Source of the DNA: Magnetococcales bacterium
GTDB lineage: Bacteria; Pseudomonadota; Magnetococcia; Magnetococcales; JADFWU01
Direction of reading: 5' to 3'
Assembly: GCA_015234045.1 (NCBI GenBank)
Contig: JADFWU010000039.1
Span: 1-29,909, forward strand
DNA: 29,909 nt
Shown here: in pieces, positions 8,863 through 16,000 of the stretch
How the letters are laid out: each line of letters begins with the position of its first letter
Position numbering within the stretch: the stretch's first letter is position 1
Notes under the pieces: model-generated
Databases searched by the model: none
What the model was told of the DNA's origin: nothing
Seen by the model: only the letters and a program-made list of their open reading frames with translations
Program-made: the position numbers and the translations under genes

Positions 8863-9654
8863 ATGGCACTGTCCTATCCAGAAATTGATCCAATTCTATT
8901 TCAGCTTGGTCCTGTAGCAATCCGCTGGTATGGGCTTTCTTATGCGTTTGGTATTATTTTGGGCATGATGACAGCCAAATGGTTAGTGAGAAAGCATGAC
9001 ACCATACCCATTACTGAAAGACAGTTTGAGGATTTTACTCTTTGGGCGGTAATGGGCGTGGTTCTGGGAGGACGATTAGGTTTTGTTGTTTTTTACCACC
9101 CCATCTATTTCCTTGAAAATCCGTTGGAGGCGTTATCTATTTGGAATGGTGGAATGTCCTTTCATGGTGGGCTTGTAGGCGTGCTTGTGGCCATGGCGCT
9201 CTACAGCCGTAGTCAGGGCTTTGCTTTCCTGGCTTTGGCGGATGTGGTGGCCTGTGTGGTGCCTATTGGTCTTGGACTGGGCCGTATAGCGAACTTTATC
9301 AATGCGGAACTGTGGGGGCGGGTTACCGATTACCCTTGGGGAATGGTTTTTCCGAATGCGGGTATGTTGCCGCGCCATCCCAGCCAGCTCTACGAAGCCA
9401 TGTTGGAAGGCGTTGTGCTGCTGATTATTCTTCAATGGTTGGCGCGTTGTTCTGAACGGTGGCAGCCATCCGGCCAGCTGGGCGGGGTGTTCCTGATGGG
9501 ATATGGCTTGTTCCGTATCATTGGAGAATTTTTCCGAGAGCCTGATGCACATATTGGTTTGTTGGCCGGCGGGGTCACTTGGGGGCAAATACTCTCTTTA
9601 CCTATGGTTGTCTCAGGCCTCTTTCTTTTTATGTGGTCAGTGCGGAGAAAGTAG
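8863..9654 (+). CDS. lgt: Prolipoprotein diacylglyceryl transferase
   Basis: Lgt transfers a diacylglyceryl group from phosphatidylglycerol to the lipobox cysteine of prolipoproteins at the inner membrane. The 263-aa protein has about seven membrane helices and the family motifs: IRWYGLSYAFG near the start, NGGMSFHGGLVG with the key His, GRIANFINAELWGR with the key Arg, HPSQLYEA, and RIIGEFFREPDAHIG. ATG 8863 fits the usual MALSYPEIDPI start; an upstream TTG at 8842 is less likely. It stands alone, with an unrelated glycosyltransferase divergent upstream and an AT-rich gap downstream. Confidence 0.96.
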   Translation: MALSYPEIDPILFQLGPVAIRWYGLSYAFGIILGMMTAKWLVRKHDTIPITERQFEDFTLWAVMGVVLGGRLGFVVFYHPIYFLENPLEALSIWNGGMSFHGGLVGVLVAMALYSRSQGFAFLALADVVACVVPIGLGLGRIANFINAELWGRVTDYPWGMVFPNAGMLPRHPSQLYEAMLEGVVLLIILQWLARCSERWQPSGQLGGVFLMGYGLFRIIGEFFREPDAHIGLLAGGVTWGQILSLPMVVSGLFLFMWSVRRK

Positions 9655-10082
9655 GTTCTGAAAATTAAAGTGTTTGTTTGATTTTATTAGGGGTTTTATT
9701 TATATCCGGTTATGTTTATATGTTTCTTGTCGTTCTTTACTTCCCTCTACGATAAATTTTCGTGTTTTAAGTATAAAAAATATCTACGATATAAGAGAGC
9801 TGTAACTCTGTTTTCGTCGTTAATGTAAAATTTGTTCTGCTAGGTTTTCCTGATTCTATCAGCAGTTGTGATTCTATCTCTTTCTATTGTAAAAGGAATT
9901 TGCAACTTGCTGATATTCAATTAAAAATATTAATTTTTTTTTAACTCTTGATTTTGGAGATTGTTTTTGTAACAATTCGATCATATTATTAAAGTATATT
10001 CTGTTTGATAAACTATTGTGTATTCATCGCCGCATTTTTCAAAAAATAAATAATTTATTTTATTATTAACTGGAGAAATGGG
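9655..10082 (+). promoter_or_regulatory. AT-rich leader upstream of the NRPS operon
   Basis: A 428-bp non-coding stretch much richer in A and T than the genes on either side. It contains a 9-bp direct repeat TCTACGATA at 9746-9754 and 9783-9791, a short palindrome ATTGTT-N5-AACAAT at 9960-9976, and CTGAT-type inverted arms near 9850. A ribosome site GGAG at 10072-10075 lies 7 nt before the NRPS ATG. I see no gene and no firm -35/-10 pair. The repeats are candidate operators, and the low GC may mark a transferred block. Confidence 0.45.
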
Positions 10083-13000
10083 ATGAAAGATGCGCAAAAC
10101 ATGAAATTACATCATCTTTCAGTCAATCAAAGAGAAATCTTTCTGGATCAAATACTGAATCCTAAATTGCCTCAGTACAATGTGGGATGTTATGTAAAGA
10201 TCAATGGAAAAGTTGATCTTTCACGGTTCAGCAAAGCTGTACATTTGTTGGTGTCAAAAAATGATGCAATGCGTTTGGTTTTTCGAGATGTTGAGCCGTT
10301 GGTGCAGCAGGAAGTAATAGACAGTGCAGACTTTGAAATCAAATTTCATGATATGTCTTCTATTGGTCATTCTGAGTCGCAGGTCCAAGATCTGATAGCC
10401 AATGAGGTTAACCGCCCCTTTGAGTTGTTTGATCAGCTCATGTTCAGGGTGTTGTTGGTCAACTTCTCTGAATCTGTCAGTTATTTTGCCATCGCTACTC
10501 ATCACATAATCATGGATGGCTGGTCTTACAAGCTGTTAGTAGGTCAGTTGGCTGAGTTATACAGCGCTATTATGCAGAATCAAGACAGTATAGATCTGTC
10601 GCCGCCTTCGTATATGGAAGCCATCAATAGAGGGGCGGATTATCTTAAAAAGAAGCGCTTTGAAGATGATCGGAACTATTGGTTACAGAGGTTTGAAACT
10701 GTTCCAGATCCACTGTTGACACGTTGGTATGCTTCCCGATTTCAGGGTAAGGCAGCGCCCAGTCAGGTTGCTCCTCTGACTATAAAGCGGACACTATATA
10801 ATCGTTTGATTGCTCTTGCTGATCAATGGGACGTTACGCTCTTTCCGTTATTTCTATCCGTTATATATCATTATTTCCATCACACTGCGATTGCTACCCG
10901 TGACCCGGATGCTGACAGACGGTTTGTAATTGGTCTGCCAACAATGAATAGGACGGGTAGAGATAAAAAGGTTATTGGTCATTTCTCGGGCCTGACACCT
11001 TTGAGCTTGGATTTTGGTGATGACCTTACCTACCAACAACTGACTATAAAAATTGCCGCAGCACTCAAGGCAGACTACCGTCACCAAAAATTTCCTATCA
11101 GCGAAATTAACAGAATGGCGGGACTTGGAAAGCAGAAGGGAAGGGCGCATCTGTTTGATGTTTCATTTTCTTTTGAGCAGTTTAATGTGGATCATTTATT
11201 TGATGGTAATAGCTGTGAAACTGTGTCTGTTGTCAACAGTTTCTATCAGCATCCGCTGACTATTGTCATGAACGATTACCACAAACAGAGTGATGTGGTG
11301 ATCTATTTTTACTACAACTTAGCCGCTTTTTCTGAGCAGGAAGCACAACAGATGGTCGATGGGTTTGATCATCTTTTCAGGCAGATAGAACAGGTAGAAG
11401 ATATTCCAATTTCTCAACTGCCTGTGATGTCCAGTACCGAATATGCCCGCGTTACAACTGGTGTCAATCAGACAGAGATAATGCATTCCATGAAAGGGAG
11501 TGTCGTTGATCTTTTACAGCATCAAATTCAGCATAATCCTCAACGGATTGCAGTGATTGACGAGACGGATCGAATTACGTATCAAGAACTTGGACGGCGT
11601 GTTGATCTGTTATCGAACCATCTAAAGGATCTAGGCGTTGGGCCGGATGTTCTGGTTGGACTTCATCTTGAGCGGTCGATTGATCTGGTTGTGGCGTTGT
11701 GGAGTATTTTGAAAGCGGGTGGGGCTTGGTTGCCGCTTGATCCTGACTATCCTCAGAATCGGTTGGCGTTGATGCTGGACGATGCTCAGTCACCTGTTGT
11801 GATCTCTTCACAGCGCACAGAGTCTGGTTTGCCGGCAAGTGGTTCCGCTCATGTTGTGATTATTGAGACGCTTGATTTGAAAGGGTGTGACGGCGTTTCC
11901 GAATTGCCAGAAATTGACAGTAATGATCTGGCCTATGTGCTCTACACCTCTGGCTCTACAGGTCGGCCAAAAGGTGTAGCCATACCGCACAAGGCATTGA
12001 TGAACCATATGCAATGGATGGCTCGGACATTTGATGTTCAAGCCTCCGATGTGGTGTTTCAGAAAACACCATTTAGCTTTGATGCCTCGGTTTGGGAGTT
12101 TTTTGCACCGGTATTGGCTGGGGGTGCGCTATTGATGGCCAAGTCGGGTGGGCATCGTGATCCGGCCTATCTGGTCGAAAAAATTCTGACAGAACGGGTC
12201 ACTTTTTTGCAGGTGGTGCCTTCCCTGTTCAGGCTATTGCTGGAAGAGGAACGACTGTCTGAATGTGATTCTCTACGCCACATGTTTTGTGGTGGGGAAG
12301 CTCTGCCGGAAGCGTTGTGTATTGATTTCTGCAACACGCTGGATGCCAAACTACACAATCTTTACGGGCCGACTGAGGCATGTATTGATGCCACATGGCA
12401 CACATGGGATGGTCCATCGGGAGAGACCATAACACCCATTGGAAAGCCGGTGGATAACATTCGGGCCTATGTGTTGGATGCACGCATGCAGCCTGTGCCA
12501 TTTGGCGTGCCTGGTGAGTTGTATTTGGCGGGTGTTGGTCTGGCTCATGGCTATTGGCGTGATAAATCACGCACTGATGCGCATTTTGTCACTTTGACGC
12601 TGGGGGATGGTTCAACCGAACGGGTTTATAAAACCGGTGATCTGGTCCGACGAATACCGGATGGTCATCTTGCCTATTTGGGACGTAGAGACTACCAGGT
12701 CAAAATTCGTGGCATCCGCATAGAGCTGGGTGAAATAGAGTCCGCATTAATGGCACAGCCTCAGGTTGATCAAGGGGTTGTTGTTCTTCAAAAATCTGCA
12801 CAGCGTTTGGTAGCGTATTATACGCTTCATTCTGATCAAACAGTTGATACGGATGTACTGAAAAGCACTCTGCAACAGCGGTTGCCAGAACATATGGTGC
12901 CATCGCTCTATGTAGCGCTGGATGAAATTCCGATGTTGCCCAATGGCAAGGTGAATCGTAACGCATTGCCAGAACCGGATTTAAATAAACGGGTTTCTTC

Positions 13001-16000
13001 ATCGTATCAGCCGCCGGGCAATGAACTTGAAAAAGTGTTGGTGGAGATCTGGTCTGATCTTTTGGATGTGGAACAGATCGGCATTCATGACAATTTCTTC
13101 GAACTGGGCGGTCAATCGCTGACGGCTATTGAATTTGTCCATCGGATACGTAGAGCACTGGCGTTGTCGGTGTCGGTAACGCATCTCTACGATTATCCAA
13201 CCATTCAGGCGTTGGCCAACGCGCTCTCCACACAGCAAGATCAACAGCGGAGTCTTACTGAGAATGAGGCGGATGAACTGGAAACTTTAGTACCAGACCC
13301 AAAAAACTGGTTCGAGCCCTTTCCCTTAACCGATATTCAACAAGCCTATCTTGTTGGACGTGGCACTGATTTCGAGTTGGGTAATGTGTCTGCCCATGGC
13401 TATCTGGAGATTGATTGTGCGGATGCGACTTTTTCTCTGAAGGCATTCGAAACGGCATGGAATAGCCTGTTTATCCGTCATGATATGTTACGCGCGGTGA
13501 TGACCAAGCAGGGATATCAACGTGTCCTGCCAGAAGTAGAGCCATACACCATCGCATTGGAAGATTTTTCCAATCTGACACCGGATGAACAACAGCAACA
13601 ATTGATGAAAATTCGCGGCACCATGTCTCATCAGGTGTTGGATGCCTATCACTGGCCTTTGTTCGAAATTAGAGCCAGTAAGCTTTCACACGGTATTACT
13701 CGTTTACATCTCAGTATGGATGCTCTATTGGCAGATGCTTGGAGTTTATTCCATGTTGTCAAAGAGCTGGAACAGTTACTCAATGATCCCGCAAAAGTTC
13801 TGCCAGTATTGAATATTCGGTTTCGTGATTATGTGTTGGCAGAAAAAGCGTTTCAGAAAACATCCACCTATCAAAAGGCGCGTGAATACTGGTTCAACCG
13901 CCTGGATACCATGCCGCCTTCACCGGAGTTGCCCCTTGCGGATAGCCCAGAAAATATTAAAAAGCCGATTTTCAAACGGCATGCTTTCTCTTTGCAGAAA
14001 GACAATTGGCAACGGCTGTGTGACCGTGCGGCACGGTTGGGACTGACACCATCTGGTCTGCTGGTATCCACCTTTGCTGAGGTGTTGACACTGTGGAGTA
14101 AATCCGCGCACTTCACGATTAATCTGACTCAGTTCAGTCGTCTTGGATTGCATGATCAGGTCAATGCATTGGTTGGTGATTTTACATCGCTCACACTGTT
14201 GGAAGTGGATAACCGCACTCAGGCACCTTTTGTAGAACGGGCGAAGCAGATTCAAAAACAGCTTTGGCAGGATCTGGACCACAGTGCCATGGGCGGTATG
14301 CGAGTGCTCAGAGAGATGACGCGCCGAAAATCCGCACACGGTCCGGTCTCCATGCCCATCGTTTTTACCAGTACTTTGGGCATGGGTTCATCGGATTCGG
14401 GAATGGCGGTGCTCAATCGTATTGGCGATATTGTCTATACGGTCACACAAACGCCTCAGGTGTGGCTGGATCATCAGGTCATCGAAGAGCACGGCGCATT
14501 GGTGCTCAGTTGGGATGTTGTTCAAGGGCTGTTTCCAGACAATATGGTTGAGACCATGTTTGATGCATACAGTACGTTGATCAACCAGTTGGCGGATGAT
14601 TCAACATATTGGAATCGTAGCGGATTTTTTGATCTATTGTTGGCGGATCAGTTGCAACAGCGTGCCATGGTCAATGATACTAAAGCACCTGTTTCAGATG
14701 CATTTCTCCATCAACTGTTTCTTGATCAGGCTGAAAAAACACCCGATGCGCTTGCTGTAATCGCACCGGATCGATCACTCAGCTATGCAGATTTGAAAGA
14801 TCAGGCAAGCCGTGCCGCACACTGGTTACAGTCTCACCATCTCAAGCCAAATGAACTGGTCGGTGTGGTCATGGAAAAAGGCTGGCAACAGGTCGTTGCT
14901 GTGCTTGGGATTCAGATGGCCGGTGGTGCCTATCTGCCCATCAATGCCAGTCAGCCGCTAAACCGGCGCTTTTTGATCTTGAAGGATGGGCAGTGCCGAT
15001 TGGCATTGACGCACTCTTTGTTGGATCAGGCGAGTTGGCCGGAAGATGTCGAACATTTGGTGATTGAAGAGACAACGCTGAATGCCTTGTCTGATTCGGT
15101 GCAGATGCCAGCAACGAAAAACAGTGATCTGGCCTATGTGATCTATACATCAGGTTCAACAGGACAGCCCAAAGGTGTGATGATTGATCACCGAGGTGCG
15201 GTGAATACGATTCTGGATATCAATGCCCGCTATGGTATCACACACCAAGATCGGGCAATTGCGCTTTCCAATCTCAATTTCGATCTGTCGGTATACGATA
15301 TTTTCGGCATGCTGGCCGCCGGTGGTGCTTTGGTGATGCCTGAAGAGGCAGGATTACGCGATCCATCTCATTGGCAGGCCTTGATGGTAGAGCATGGCGT
15401 GACCGTTTGGAATACCGTGCCCGCTCTGCATCAGATGTTGGTTGATTATCTGCATACCCGCAATCAACAAGAGCGGCCAACCGGATTACGTCTGGTAATG
15501 ATGAGTGGTGACTGGATTCCGTTGGATCTGCCGGACCGGATCAAAAGCGTCTGGCCGGATGTGGCAATCCACAGCCTGGGTGGTGCGACAGAAGCCTCTA
15601 TCTGGTCAATTTGCCATCCCATTGAACAGGTTGATCCCCACTGGTCGAGCATCCCTTATGGCAGACCGATGGTTAATCAAACCTTCCATATATTCAACGC
15701 ATTGATGGCACCGTGTCCGGTTTGGTGTCCGGGTGAGTTATATATTGGTGGTATCGGCGTTGCCAAAGGCTATTGGAATAATTCTGAAAAGACCGAATCC
15801 CATTTTGTTGTCCATCCGCGTACAGGTGAACCGCTTTACCGCACCGGTGATCTTGGTCGCTATCTGCCAGACGGCACGATAGAGTTTCTTGGCCGAGAAG
15901 ATTTTCAGGTCAAAATTCATGGCCATCGTATTGAACTGGGCGAAATCGAATCCGCTCTGCTTGAGCATCCTGGCATTAAAGAAGCTGTTGTGGTTGCGGT

